The notes under the pieces: generated by a model
Database searches by the model: none
The model's input: the letters and a program-made list of their open reading frames with translations, nothing else
Told to the model about the DNA's origin: nothing
Made by a program: the position numbers and the translations under genes
Assembly: GCA_002370555.1 (NCBI GenBank)
Contig: AP014718.1
Span: 3,038,001-3,102,000 of the forward strand
Reading direction: 5' to 3'
Source of the DNA: Arthrobacter sp. Hiyo4
Lineage (GTDB): Bacteria > Actinomycetota > Actinomycetes > Actinomycetales > Micrococcaceae
DNA length: 64,000 nucleotides
Shown: one piece after another, positions 19,872 through 28,266 of the stretch
Layout of the letters: each line of letters starts with the position of its first letter
How positions within the stretch are numbered: the first letter of the stretch is position 1

Positions 19872-20748
19872 CTAGGCGACCAGAAGCGCGGCGGCCTTCC
19901 TGCGGCGGGCCTTCGCCAGCCTGGTGCCGATCAGTCCCTGCCGGGGGCTGAACAGGTAGACGGCTGCGAACACCACTCCCTGCGTGAGCACCACCATGGC
20001 GCCCGAAGCCGTGTCCAGGTAGTAGCTGAAGTAGATACCGGCGATGGAGCACACGGCTGAAACCACCGGGGCGATCACCAACATCCGGTTGAAGCGGTCC
20101 GTGAGCAGGTAGGCCGTGGCGCCGGGATGATGAGCATGGCCACCACCAGCACCACGCCCACGGTCTGCAGCGCCACCACCGACGTCAGCGCCAGCAGCCC
20201 CATCAGCAGCGCCCCAGCCGTTTCGGGGAAAGCCCGATCGCGTGGGCGTGCGTGGGATCGAACGCGTAGAGGGTCAGGTCGCGGCGCTTCAGGATCAGGA
20301 TGACGAAGGCGACGACGCCGAGCACCAGCACCTGGATCAGGTCCGGGATGCTGACACCCAGGAGGTTGCCGAAGATGATGTGGTTCAGGTCAGTCTGACT
20401 GGGCGTGACGGAGATCAGCACCAGGCCCAGGGCAAACAGCGAGGTGAACACAATGCCGATGGCGGCATCTTCCTTCACCCGGCTGGTGTTGCGGACGACG
20501 CCGATCAGGGTCACCGCGATCAGCGCGAACACCAGGGCACCGAGCGCAAACGGGGCGCCCACAATGTAGGCCAGCACAACGCCGGGCAGCACGGCGTGGG
20601 AGACGGCGTCGCCCATGAGGGACCAGCCGATCAGCACCAGCCAGCAGCTGAGGACAGCACAGACGACGGCGGCGAGCGCGGTGGTGACGATGGCGCGGAC
20701 CATAAAGTCGTAGCTGAGCGGTTCGAGCAGGATGTCGAGGAGTTCCAT
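19872..20748 (-). CDS. Metal ABC transporter permease, Mn/Zn type (frame-disrupted)
   Basis: The protein starts MELLDILLEPLSYDFMVRAI and has the ABC-3 family pattern: VLIGWSLMGDAVSHAVLPGVVLAYIVG, LVLISVTPSQTDLNHIIFGNLLGVS, then after breaks near 20210 and 20125 LLALTSVVALQTVGVVLVVAMLIIPGATA. At least eight membrane segments are visible. It forms the channel of a manganese/zinc/iron importer with the ATPase and binding protein encoded directly upstream. The C-terminus is Arg/Lys/Ala-rich. Confidence 0.88.
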
Positions 20749-20751
20749 GGG

Positions 20752-21579
20752 TCAGCCCCTGCTCTCGGTGGTGGCGGAGGCACCGGCGGCGGGATGGACG
20801 ACGGCGGCGGGATGGACGACGGCGGCGGGATGGTCAGGTTCCGGGAGGTCGCGGTTCAGCACATCCAGACCGAACGCCATGGCGAGGTTCTCCGGCTGGA
20901 GCACCTGTTCAGGGGCGCCGTGCATCAGGACCCGGCGCATGAGGAGCACGGCTTCGTCGCAGAGTCCGGGCAGGGCGTGCAGGTCGTGGGTGGAGATCAG
21001 GATGGTGCAGCCGTCGGAGGCGAGCTCGCGCAGCAGCCGGGTGATGGTGGCCTCGGAGCGCTTGTCCACGCCGGCGAACGGTTCGTCCAGGAGCATCATC
21101 GTGGCGCCCTGGGCGATGCCGCGGGCCACAAAAGCACGCTTCTTCTGCCCGCCGGACAGCTGCCCGATCTGGCGCTCCGCGTACTCACCCAGTTCCACGC
21201 GGTCCAGCGCCTGGTCGACGGCGGAACGGTCCGCCTTGGAGGGGTGCCGCGTGAAGCCCTGGTGCCCGTACCGTCCCATCATCACCACATCGCGGACGGA
21301 CAGCGGGAACTGCCAGTCCACGTCCTCGCTCTGCGGCACGTAACCGATCCCACCCTCCTTGCGTGCCTTGGTGGGCGACTGTCCGCCGATCAGTACGCGG
21401 CCGGCGTCGGGCTTGATCATTCCCATGATCACCTTGAACAGGGTGGATTTCCCGGACCCGTTCATGCCGATCAGGCCGCAGATCCGGGCGGCGTCCACGG
21501 TGAGCGAGGCGGAATCGAGCGCCAGGACCTCGCCGTAGTGGACGGTGACGTTTTCAACCAGGATGGCCGGGGTGCTCAT
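20752..21579 (-). CDS. Metal ABC transporter ATP-binding protein, Mn/Zn type
   Basis: A 275-aa ABC ATPase with Walker A GMNGSGKSTLF, signature LSGGQKKRAFVARGIAQG, Walker B MMLLDEPFAGVD and switch His in LISTHDLHAL. The MntB/ZnuC family resemblance and neighbours identify it as the energising subunit. The C-terminal tail contains a near-exact AAVVHP repeat (three times, ending HPAAGA) encoded by a tandem 15-base GGCGGGATGGACGAC unit, which is unusual for this family and looks like recent slippage. The gene is packed between binding protein (overlapping at 21579) and permease. Confidence 0.9.
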   Translation of the reverse strand: MSTPAILVENVTVHYGEVLALDSASLTVDAARICGLIGMNGSGKSTLFKVIMGMIKPDAGRVLIGGQSPTKARKEGGIGYVPQSEDVDWQFPLSVRDVVMMGRYGHQGFTRHPSKADRSAVDQALDRVELGEYAERQIGQLSGGQKKRAFVARGIAQGATMMLLDEPFAGVDKRSEATITRLLRELASDGCTILISTHDLHALPGLCDEAVLLMRRVLMHGAPEQVLQPENLAMAFGLDVLNRDLPEPDHPAAVVHPAAVVHPAAGASATTESRG

Positions 21580-22576
21580 TACTTCGCCCCTGTTGAGGCG
21601 CCGGTGGACGTGCCCGCCAGCGACTTGGTGATGACATCGGCGTCGTGCCTGATCAGGTCCAGGTAAGTGGGTACGGGCCCGTCGGCTTCGGACAGCGAAT
21701 CCACGTAAAGCGTGCCGCCGAACTTCGCCCCGGTGGCGCCCACCACTTGCTGCATGGGCGCATCGGACACCGTAGATTCACAGAACACGGCAGGAACCTG
21801 GTTCGCCTTGACGTACTCGATGGCGCGGGTGATCTGTTGCGGCGTGGCCTGCTGTTCGGCATTGACCGCCCAGATGTAGACCTCTTTGAGCCCTGCATCG
21901 CGGGCAAGGTAGGAGAAGGCGCCTTCGCAGGTCACGAGGGCACGCTGGTTCTCCGGGAGGCCGGCGAGGCTTGCCTTCATCTCGTCCTGCACACCCTGCA
22001 GTTCGGCCTTATACGCGTCACCGTTGGCTTGGAAGACCACGGCGTTCTCCGGGTCAAGCTTGCTGAACGCCGTCACCATGTTGTCCACATAGATCTGCAC
22101 GTTCACGGGCGACATCCACGCATGCGGGTTCGGTTTGCCCTGGTAGGAGTCCTCGCTGATGGACATGACCTCCACACCGTCACTGACCACGGCGTGCGGC
22201 ACGTCCAGGCCCTCCACAAACTGCCCGAACCAGGCTTCGAGGTTCAGGCCGTTGTCCAGGATGAGGTCCGCCTTGGCTGCCTTGCGGATGTCGCCGGGGG
22301 TGGGTTCGTAGCCGTGGATTTCGGCACCCGCCTTGGTGATGGACTCCACCGTGAGCTTGTCCCCCGCAACGTTCCGGGCGACGTCGGCGAGCACCGTAAA
22401 GGTGGTCAGGACCACCGGTTTGTCACTGTCGCTGCTGCCTGACGCGGCACCCCCGCACGCGGTCAGGGAGAGGGAAAGGAGGACGACGGCGGCGGCGCCG
22501 GCAGCGCGGAACGCCGCCGTTCCCGGGCAAGGGTTCGGGCGGCGACTTTGGCGCGCCGAAACAAAGATTTAGGCAT
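21579..22576 (-). CDS. Metal-binding lipoprotein of the Mn/Zn ABC transporter (one frameshift)
   Basis: The start ATG at 22576 gives MPKSLFRRAKVAAR. After a shift near 22520 the signal peptide core (AAGAAAVVLLSLSLTAC) ends in a lipobox LTAC. The cluster A-I binding protein follows, with metal ligands expected in AEIHGYEPT (His), NPHAWMSP (His), VFCEST (Glu) and the SLSEADGP Asp region. No His-rich loop of Zn-specific proteins is visible, which favours manganese (or iron), although zinc cannot be excluded. It captures metal outside the membrane and passes it to the permease. Confidence 0.88.
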
Positions 22577-22631
22577 ACCGAACATTCTAGGCGACGCCGC
22601 TCTGGCTCCGCAATGTGACGCCGGCCGCACC

Positions 22632-22701
22632 CTCCCCAACTAGCTCGCACTTAACGTTGTCATCCGCGTTTTTCAGAGCGTTAAGTGCGTGTTAGTTGGG
22701 G
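22632..22701. repeat. Intergenic palindrome, family A second copy
   Basis: The element runs CCTCCCCAACTAGCTCGCAC, TTAACGTTGTCATCCGCGTT, then returns through CGTTAAGTGCG and TTAGTTGGGG. It aligns with the element at 2478-2549 in the clamp (CCNCCCCA), the inner TTAACGTYGTCA and the loop TCATYCRCG-TTTT, while the outer arms differ. It lies between divergent genes, so it is not a terminator here. Confidence 0.85.
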
Positions 22702-22706
22702 GGAGC

Positions 22707-22712
22707 TAGGCT
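22707..22712 (+). promoter_or_regulatory. -10 element for a leaderless transcript (CPBP gene)
   Basis: TAGGCT lies 6 bases before the ATG at 22719 and there is no ribosome-binding site. This spacing fits transcription starting at the start codon. Confidence 0.5.
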
Positions 22713-22718
22713 GACTGT

Positions 22719-23480
22719 ATGGCCACCACACACAGGAAACCACCCGCTCCGCAGCCCGAGCTTTACCGGTTTTCCGCCCTGGATTTCACCGCCGTCGGTC
22801 TCTACATGGCCGCGGCCGGGCTCTTCGCCGTGGCCGGGGAACTGCTGGTCCCTTTCATAAGCCAGCTTGCCCCCAGCCCGGCCGCGGCGTCGTACGCCGT
22901 GAACCTCATCTTCTACGGCTCGATCGGGATCCTGGCGCTGGCCGCCGCCCGCCGGGTGGTGGCCCGGGACCTGCGCGTGCTGGCCACGCGTCCGTGGTTC
23001 ACGCTGCTGATGGTGCCCGCAGCGGTGGTGGCCATGATGATCCTCACGGCCGTGGTGGTGTCGGCCAGCGGCGGAGTGGAGACGTCGGCAAACCAAGCCG
23101 GCCTGCAGTCGCTGATGCAACAGGTTCCTGCCTGGCTGATGGTGCCGGTTCTGGTGGTGGTGGGCCCGTTTGTGGAGGAGTACATCTTCAGGCACCTGCT
23201 GATCGGCAAGCTCAGCCGCCGGCTCAACATCTGGCTGTGCTGGGCCCTCTCCGTGGTCCTCTTTGCGGGCATCCATATCGCAGGCCAGGAAGCCATTACG
23301 CTCAGTGCGTTGCTCCCCTATCTGGCCATGGGCGGCACGCTGGTGTTTGTCTACGTGTGGACCGGGAAGAACCTGATGTTCTCCTACTTTGTGCACGCGG
23401 CGAAGAACCTGCTGGCGGTCATCTTCATCTACGCCATCCCGCCCGAGCTCTTCGAGCAGCTGCAACAGGTCCAGCCCTGA
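22719..23480 (+). CDS. CPBP-family intramembrane metalloprotease
   Basis: A 253-aa protein with six or more membrane segments. The CPBP motifs are EEYIFR (about residues 153-158), FAGIHIAG (about 182-189) and VHAAKN (about 226-231), the Glu-Glu, His and His/Asn sites of CAAX-protease/Abi proteins. The family includes CAAX proteases, bacteriocin self-immunity proteins and regulated intramembrane proteases, so the substrate is unknown. The transcript is probably leaderless. Confidence 0.88.
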   Translation: MATTHRKPPAPQPELYRFSALDFTAVGLYMAAAGLFAVAGELLVPFISQLAPSPAAASYAVNLIFYGSIGILALAAARRVVARDLRVLATRPWFTLLMVPAAVVAMMILTAVVVSASGGVETSANQAGLQSLMQQVPAWLMVPVLVVVGPFVEEYIFRHLLIGKLSRRLNIWLCWALSVVLFAGIHIAGQEAITLSALLPYLAMGGTLVFVYVWTGKNLMFSYFVHAAKNLLAVIFIYAIPPELFEQLQQVQP

Positions 23481-23486
23481 CCCAAC

Positions 23487-23548
23487 CAACGCGGGGTCAC
23501 TTAACGCCCTCCGGGCCCGTTTATTGGGCGGGAAGTGACCCCGCGTTG
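23487..23548. repeat. Intergenic palindrome, family B copy 2
   Basis: The arms CAACGCGGGGTCACTT (23487-23502) and AAGTGACCCCGCGTTG (23533-23548) are identical in sequence to those at 19791-19857, with a different loop. It starts 7 bases after the CPBP stop, between two rightward genes. Confidence 0.88.
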
Positions 23549-23611
23549 CGGTGAGGGGCTGCGTTGCCTACCCCCGAGGGCAACGGGTTCTGCATCAGCT
23601 GACCCGATTAC

Positions 23612-23617
23612 TAGACT
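23612..23617 (+). promoter_or_regulatory. -10 element for a leaderless menB transcript
   Basis: TAGACT lies exactly 6 bases before the menB GTG at 23624, with no ribosome-binding site in between. Confidence 0.55.
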
Positions 23618-23623
23618 TGTCCG

Positions 23624-24577
23624 GTGAGCAACCAAATTCCCGCCAAGGTGTCCGACGTCTTTGACCCCACCCGCTGGCGCACCGTGTCCGGTTTCGATGA
23701 CTTCCAGGACATGACGTACCACCGGCACGTTGAGCGCTCAGCAGACGGAACGGAAACCAGGGACCTGCCCACCGTCCGCATCGCCTTCAACCGCCCGGAA
23801 GTCCGCAACGCCTTCCGCCCCGGCACCGTGGACGAGCTCTACCGCGCCATGGACCACGCCCGCATGACCCCCGATGTCGCCACGGTCCTACTCACCGGCA
23901 ACGGCCCCTCCGCCAAGGACGGCGGCCACAGCTTCTGCTCCGGCGGGGACCAGCGCATCCGCGGCCGCGACGGCTACCGCTATGCCGACGGCGATACCCA
24001 GGAAACCATCGACCCCGCCCGCGCCGGACGGCTCCACATCCTCGAGGTCCAGCGGCTCATGCGGACCATGCCCAAGGTGGTCATCGCCGTCGTAAACGGC
24101 TGGGCTGCCGGCGGCGGGCACTCCCTGCACGTGGTCTCGGACCTCACCATCGCCTCCCGCCAGCACGGCAAGTTCAAGCAGACCGACGCCACCGTGGGAA
24201 GTTTCGACGCCGGGTACGGCTCGGCGCTGCTAGCCCGCCAGATCGGCCAGAAGTCCGCCCGCGAGATCTTCTTCCTGGCCCGCGAGTACTCCGCGGACGA
24301 CATGGTCCGCATGGGCGCCGTGAATGAGGCCGTGGACCACGAGCGCCTCGAAGAGGTGGCCCTGGAATACGCCGCGGACATCGCCCGGCAGTCACCGCAG
24401 GCCATCCGGATGCTGAAATTCGCCTTCAACCTTGCCGACGACGGCCTGGCCGGCCAGCAGGTCTTCGCCGGCGAAGCCACCCGTCTGGCCTACATGACGG
24501 ACGAGGCGGTGGAAGGTAAGGAAGCCTTCCTGGAGAAGCGGGACCCGGACTGGTCCCGCTTCCCGCACTACTTCTAG
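23624..24577 (+). CDS. menB: 1,4-dihydroxy-2-naphthoyl-CoA synthase
   Basis: A 317-aa crotonase-fold enzyme starting VSNQIPAKVSDVFDPTRWRT. MenB features are NRPEVRNAFRPGTVDELY, HSFCSGGDQRIRG, NGWAAGGGHSLHVVSD, TDATVGSFDAGYG (the conserved catalytic GSFDAG segment) and REIFFLAREY. It closes o-succinylbenzoyl-CoA to 1,4-dihydroxy-2-naphthoyl-CoA in menaquinone synthesis. The length is normal for the actinobacterial long form and the frame is intact. It precedes menE and menA. Confidence 0.95.
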   Translation: MSNQIPAKVSDVFDPTRWRTVSGFDDFQDMTYHRHVERSADGTETRDLPTVRIAFNRPEVRNAFRPGTVDELYRAMDHARMTPDVATVLLTGNGPSAKDGGHSFCSGGDQRIRGRDGYRYADGDTQETIDPARAGRLHILEVQRLMRTMPKVVIAVVNGWAAGGGHSLHVVSDLTIASRQHGKFKQTDATVGSFDAGYGSALLARQIGQKSAREIFFLAREYSADDMVRMGAVNEAVDHERLEEVALEYAADIARQSPQAIRMLKFAFNLADDGLAGQQVFAGEATRLAYMTDEAVEGKEAFLEKRDPDWSRFPHYF

Positions 24578-24649
24578 GCACCACGTCTAGGCACAAACTT
24601 TCAGGCCGGCCGGCCCCAGGCCCGGCTGACTTCAAAGGCAGGACGGCAC

Positions 24650-25825
24650 ATGAATCTCGGAACCCAGACCATCGGTCCCACGGACATCGACCCGGTGCTC
24701 AAAGCCCTGGCAGCCGCCCTCCACGGTGAGGGACCCGCCGTCGAACTTTCAACGGGCCCCAACGGCGAACTGGTGGTGGGACACACCGAGACGCCCGGCT
24801 GCGATGACGCCGTGGCGGTGGTCCGCACGTCCGGCTCCACGGGCGCGCCGAAGGCCACCATCCTGACCGTCGAGGCGCTGGCGGCCTCATCCATGGCCAC
24901 CGCCCTGGCGCTCAAGGGCGAGGGACAGTGGCTCCTGGCCCTCCCCGTGCAGTACGTGGCAGGCGTGCAGGTCCTGGTGCGGTCATTGTTCGCCGGCACC
25001 CGCCCGTGGGTGATGGACATGTCCGGCGGTTTCACCCCGGAGGCGTTCACGGCCGGTGCCCTGGAGCTGACCGACAAGTTCCGCTTCACCTCGCTGGTCC
25101 CCACACAGCTCCAACGCCTCCTGGAGGCGCCGTCGCCGGAGACCCTGGCCGTCCTGCGGCGGTTCAACGGCATCCTGCTGGGCGGCGCACCGGCGTCGGC
25201 CGGGCTGCTGGACGCCGCCCGCGAGGCCGGCCTCAAGGTGGTCACCACGTACGGATCCGCCGAAACCTGCGGCGGCTGCGTGTACGACGGCGTGCCGCTG
25301 CAAGGTGTCCAGGTCCGGGTGGCCGAGGACGGCCGTATCCTGCTGGGCGGCGACACCGTGGCCGCCGGGTATGTGGATGCGCCCGAAGCGACGGACACGT
25401 TTTTCGAGGAGGACGGCGTCCGCTGGTACCGCACCAATGACCTCGGCACGCTGGACGCGGACGGCCGGCTCACAGTGCTGGGCCGCGCCGACGACGTCAT
25501 CATCACCGGTGGCGTCAAGGTCTCCGCCGCGCATGTGCAGGAAGAGCTGGAAAAGTCCGACGGCGTCGCGGCGGCTTTTGTGGCCGGTGTCCCGTCCACA
25601 GAATGGGGCCAGGCCGTGGCCGCCTTTGTGGCGCTCAACTCAGGTGCGGCGGGCACCCCAGCCGGGGATCACGCCGTCGTACTTAAGCAGGAATGGCACC
25701 GGCGGCTGGGACTCGTGGCACCGAAAACCGTGCTGGCCGCCCCGGAACTGCTGATGCTTCCCAACGGCAAGCCGGACCGCCTGGCGATGATCGACCGGCT
25801 CAACGCGCTGCATCAGGGAAAGTAG
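24650..25825 (+). CDS. menE: O-succinylbenzoate-CoA ligase
   Basis: A 391-aa member of the acyl-adenylating family. The P-loop-like RTSGSTGAPKATIL motif is at residues 61-74, followed by VTTYGSAETCGGCVYDG, GDTVAAGYVD, the hinge YRTNDLGTLDADGRLTVLGR and GVKVSAAHVQEEL, with the catalytic Lys region LPNGKPDRLAM. It makes o-succinylbenzoyl-CoA for MenB. It is shorter than typical MenE (450-500 aa) because the N-terminal subdomain is compact, as is usual in Micrococcaceae. The start ATG follows AAAGGCAGGA. Confidence 0.93.
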   Translation: MNLGTQTIGPTDIDPVLKALAAALHGEGPAVELSTGPNGELVVGHTETPGCDDAVAVVRTSGSTGAPKATILTVEALAASSMATALALKGEGQWLLALPVQYVAGVQVLVRSLFAGTRPWVMDMSGGFTPEAFTAGALELTDKFRFTSLVPTQLQRLLEAPSPETLAVLRRFNGILLGGAPASAGLLDAAREAGLKVVTTYGSAETCGGCVYDGVPLQGVQVRVAEDGRILLGGDTVAAGYVDAPEATDTFFEEDGVRWYRTNDLGTLDADGRLTVLGRADDVIITGGVKVSAAHVQEELEKSDGVAAAFVAGVPSTEWGQAVAAFVALNSGAAGTPAGDHAVVLKQEWHRRLGLVAPKTVLAAPELLMLPNGKPDRLAMIDRLNALHQGK

Positions 25826-25903
25826 AGTAGAGCTGCACCGGCGGCCCGTTCTCGGCCGCCACCACCGTTTCACCGTTTCCCGACCCAACACGAGGTACTG
25901 ACC

Positions 25904-26785
25904 GTGGCCACAGCCGCACAATGGATCCAAGGCGCCCGCCTCCGCACTTTGCCGGCCGCCATCGCCCCGGTACTGATCGGCACCGCCGCGGCCTACGAGC
26001 TGGATTCGTTCCGCCCCGTTAACGCCGCGCTGGCCGCCCTCGTTGCGCTGCTGCTGCAGATCGGCGTGAACTACGCCAACGACTACTCCGACGGTGTCCG
26101 CGGCACCGACGAGGACCGCGTAGGGCCGCTGCGGCTGGTGGGCTCCGGCGCTGCCGAGCCGCAACACGTGAAATACGCAGCGTTCGGCGCCTTTGCCCTG
26201 GCCATGCTGTTCGGCCTCGCACTGGTGGTGATCACCCAGAGCTGGTGGCTGATCCTGGTGGGAGTCGGCTGCGTGATGGCGGCCTGGGGCTACACCGGCG
26301 GCAAGAACCCCTACGGCTACATGGGCCTGGGCGACGTTTTTGTGTTTGTCTTCTTCGGCCTGGTGGCAACCCTCGGCACCACCTACACCCAGGCCGGCCA
26401 GGTCAACCTGCCGGCCGTTATCGGCGCGATCGGCACCGGCCTGATTGCGTGCGCCCTGCTGATGGCCAACAACGTCCGCGACATCCCCACCGACATCCAG
26501 GCCGGCAAAAAGACACTGGCCGTGCGCCTGGGCGACAAGCACGCCCGCGAAAGCTACGTGCTGATGCTGGCCGTGGCCATCCTGCTGGTGGTCATCCTGG
26601 CGCCCGGGCGGCCGTGGATGCTGATTGTGCTGCTGCTCATCCCGGCCTGCCTGATGCCCGCCTGGCTGATGATCAACGGCCGCAAGCGCAAAAGCCTCAT
26701 CCCCGTGCTCAAGCAGACCGGCCTGATCAACCTGGGCTACAGCCTGCTCTTCTCACTTGGACTGGTGCTCAGCCACGGATTCTAG
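25904..26785 (+). CDS. menA: 1,4-dihydroxy-2-naphthoate polyprenyltransferase
   Basis: A 293-aa UbiA-family membrane enzyme with eight or nine membrane segments. The first Asp-rich prenyl-diphosphate motif is NYANDYSDGVRGTDEDR (about residues 57-73) and the second is NNVRDIPTDIQAGKKTLAVRLGD. It attaches the polyprenyl tail to dihydroxynaphthoate. The GTG start at 25904 has a GAGG-like site upstream and yields VATAAQWIQGARLRTLPAAI. Its stop overlaps the end of the converging DUF4229 gene. Confidence 0.93.
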   Translation: MATAAQWIQGARLRTLPAAIAPVLIGTAAAYELDSFRPVNAALAALVALLLQIGVNYANDYSDGVRGTDEDRVGPLRLVGSGAAEPQHVKYAAFGAFALAMLFGLALVVITQSWWLILVGVGCVMAAWGYTGGKNPYGYMGLGDVFVFVFFGLVATLGTTYTQAGQVNLPAVIGAIGTGLIACALLMANNVRDIPTDIQAGKKTLAVRLGDKHARESYVLMLAVAILLVVILAPGRPWMLIVLLLIPACLMPAWLMINGRKRKSLIPVLKQTGLINLGYSLLFSLGLVLSHGF

Positions 26786-27093
26786 GCCTCGGGTGCCTTC
26801 GGGCCGCTGTTCCGGATGGTGATGTCCGGGTTGGCGTCCAGGAGGCTGTCCTCGGCTTCGGCATCGGCCACCTCGCCTTCACTGCGCAGCGGCTTGGCCT
26901 TGCCGGAAAGCCGGCCGTGAATGGCGGCAGCGGCGTCGTCGCGCTGTTTCTGGAAGAAAAGGTAGCTGAGCGCAAACGCGATCAGCGCCGCGCAGATGAC
27001 TGACAGCACCGCCCCCAGCTGCAGGAACATAAAAAGGACAAAGAGCGGCGCAAACAGCGCCAGCCGGATCAGGGAGTATTTCAGAAAAGCCAC
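26782..27093 (-). CDS. DUF4229 small membrane protein
   Basis: A 103-aa protein: MAFLKYSLIRLALFAPLFVL, two closely spaced membrane segments (LFVLFMFLQLGAVLSVICAALIAFALSYLFF), then a charged tail with QKQRDDAAAAIHGR. This matches DUF4229 proteins commonly found next to menA in actinobacteria. Function is unknown. It converges with menA and overlaps its stop by 4 bases, so there is no separate terminator between them. Confidence 0.8.
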   Translation of the reverse strand: MAFLKYSLIRLALFAPLFVLFMFLQLGAVLSVICAALIAFALSYLFFQKQRDDAAAAIHGRLSGKAKPLRSEGEVADAEAEDSLLDANPDITIRNSGPKAPEA

Positions 27094-27138
27094 GGTTCAA
27101 GTTTAGCTGCCTGCCTGAACGCCCCCGCCTGCGGACGA

Positions 27139-27144
27139 TAGACT
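27139..27144 (+). promoter_or_regulatory. -10 element for a leaderless transcript (PLDc_N gene)
   Basis: TAGACT lies 7 bases before the ATG at 27152 and no ribosome site is present. Confidence 0.5.
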
Positions 27145-27151
27145 TAATGGC

Positions 27152-27613
27152 ATGCTCTTCCGTGTGGTTCTCGCCGTCGCAATACTCGTCATCTATGTGT
27201 ATGGCTTGGTGGACGTGATCCGTACTGACCGCCGTCTCACGCGCGGGATCTCCAAGCCGGCCTGGCTCATCGTGGTAGCCGTCCTGCCGGTGATCGGTAC
27301 CATCCTGTGGCTGCTGATCGGCCGTCCGCGTGACTCAGCACCGGTCCGCCAACCACACAGCCACCCCACCGCGCCGGACGATGATCCCGATTTCCTCCGC
27401 AACCTCGAAATGCGCCGCCGTAACCAGGCCGAGGCTGCCCGCCTGAAGAAGCTTAAGGATGACCTTGAGGCTAAGGCCAAGGCCGACGGCGGTCCCGCTC
27501 GCACCGGACAGGACAATGCCGGCACGCGGGGCAAGGATGGGATGGGCCACGACGAAGCCGGCGGTGCCAGCACGGGAGACGCGGACACCCACGATACCGG
27601 CGACGTAAAGTAG
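27152..27613 (+). CDS. PLDc_N domain membrane protein
   Basis: A 153-aa protein with two membrane segments (VVLAVAILVIYVYGLVDVI and AWLIVVAVLPVIGTILWLLIG) separated by the RTDRRLTRGISK loop, the pattern of the phospholipase D nuclease N-terminal domain, followed by a soluble charged tail with RNLEMRRRNQAEAARLKKLK. Such proteins are found without the nuclease domain in actinobacteria and have no known function. It precedes another small membrane protein gene by 7 bases. Confidence 0.82.
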   Translation: MLFRVVLAVAILVIYVYGLVDVIRTDRRLTRGISKPAWLIVVAVLPVIGTILWLLIGRPRDSAPVRQPHSHPTAPDDDPDFLRNLEMRRRNQAEAARLKKLKDDLEAKAKADGGPARTGQDNAGTRGKDGMGHDEAGGASTGDADTHDTGDVK

Positions 27614-27620
27614 GCAAAAC

Positions 27621-28241
27621 ATGGCCCAGCACCCGGACGGAGAATCCCAACAGCCAGTTGCACCCGCCGGGGCTGCTCCGCCCCCTCCGCCGCGGCCCGG
27701 GCTGTCCTACGCCCCGCCGGCGCCCATCGTTGTCATACCGCCGGCACCGCGCAGCGTCCGCCTGGCGTGGACGTTCTGGCTGTTCAGCTTCGTGGCAGGC
27801 CTGGCCGTGCTTGTCGGTTCATTCCTGACCCGCGATTCACACCTGGAGCGGCTCCGCACCGTGGTGGACCAGGTGGCTCCCGGCGGCGGACCTGACGCCG
27901 TGACCACATCCGCGGCCATTGTTTTCTGGGGCAGCCTGGGCGCCCTGCTGCTGGTGATGCTGTTTGAAGCGGTGGCGCTGGCTATTTTCTCGGCGCGCCA
28001 CGGCTGGTCCCGCTGGCTGATGATCCCGCTGCTGGCCGGGCAGGTAATGGTCATGGTGGTGGCCGCAGCGTTCCTCGTCCCCGAGGGCGACGCCGGCAGC
28101 TATGTTGTCCTGCTCTGGGGAGCCCAGCTACTCCTTGCGTTTGCCGGCCTTGTGGCCGTTTTTATGCCGTCGGCGGGCGGGTGGCTCAAGGCGGCGCGGA
28201 TCCAGTCGGCACAGGTCGCGCCGGCGCGAACGCGGCAATAA
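27621..28241 (+). CDS. Hypothetical membrane protein with Pro-rich N-terminus
   Basis: A 206-aa protein. The first 50 residues are Pro/Ala-rich (APPPPPRPGLSYAPPAP). Four hydrophobic segments follow: FWLFSFVAGLAVLVGSF, AAIVFWGSLGALLLVMLFEAVALAIF, LMIPLLAGQVMVMVVAAAF and VVLLWGAQLLLAFAGLVAVFM. No family was recognised. It is co-directional with, and 7 bases from, the PLDc_N gene, so the two are probably one operon. It converges with the dynamin-like genes. Confidence 0.7.
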   Translation: MAQHPDGESQQPVAPAGAAPPPPPRPGLSYAPPAPIVVIPPAPRSVRLAWTFWLFSFVAGLAVLVGSFLTRDSHLERLRTVVDQVAPGGGPDAVTTSAAIVFWGSLGALLLVMLFEAVALAIFSARHGWSRWLMIPLLAGQVMVMVVAAAFLVPEGDAGSYVVLLWGAQLLLAFAGLVAVFMPSAGGWLKAARIQSAQVAPARTRQ

Positions 28242-28266
28242 GTGCTGACCCCAGGCGGGGCTGACC

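Noticed and set aside
20242..21666. Long plus-strand frame over the metal transporter genes
   Set aside because: Antisense shadow of the ATPase and permease genes; Gly/His/Gln-rich with no domain.
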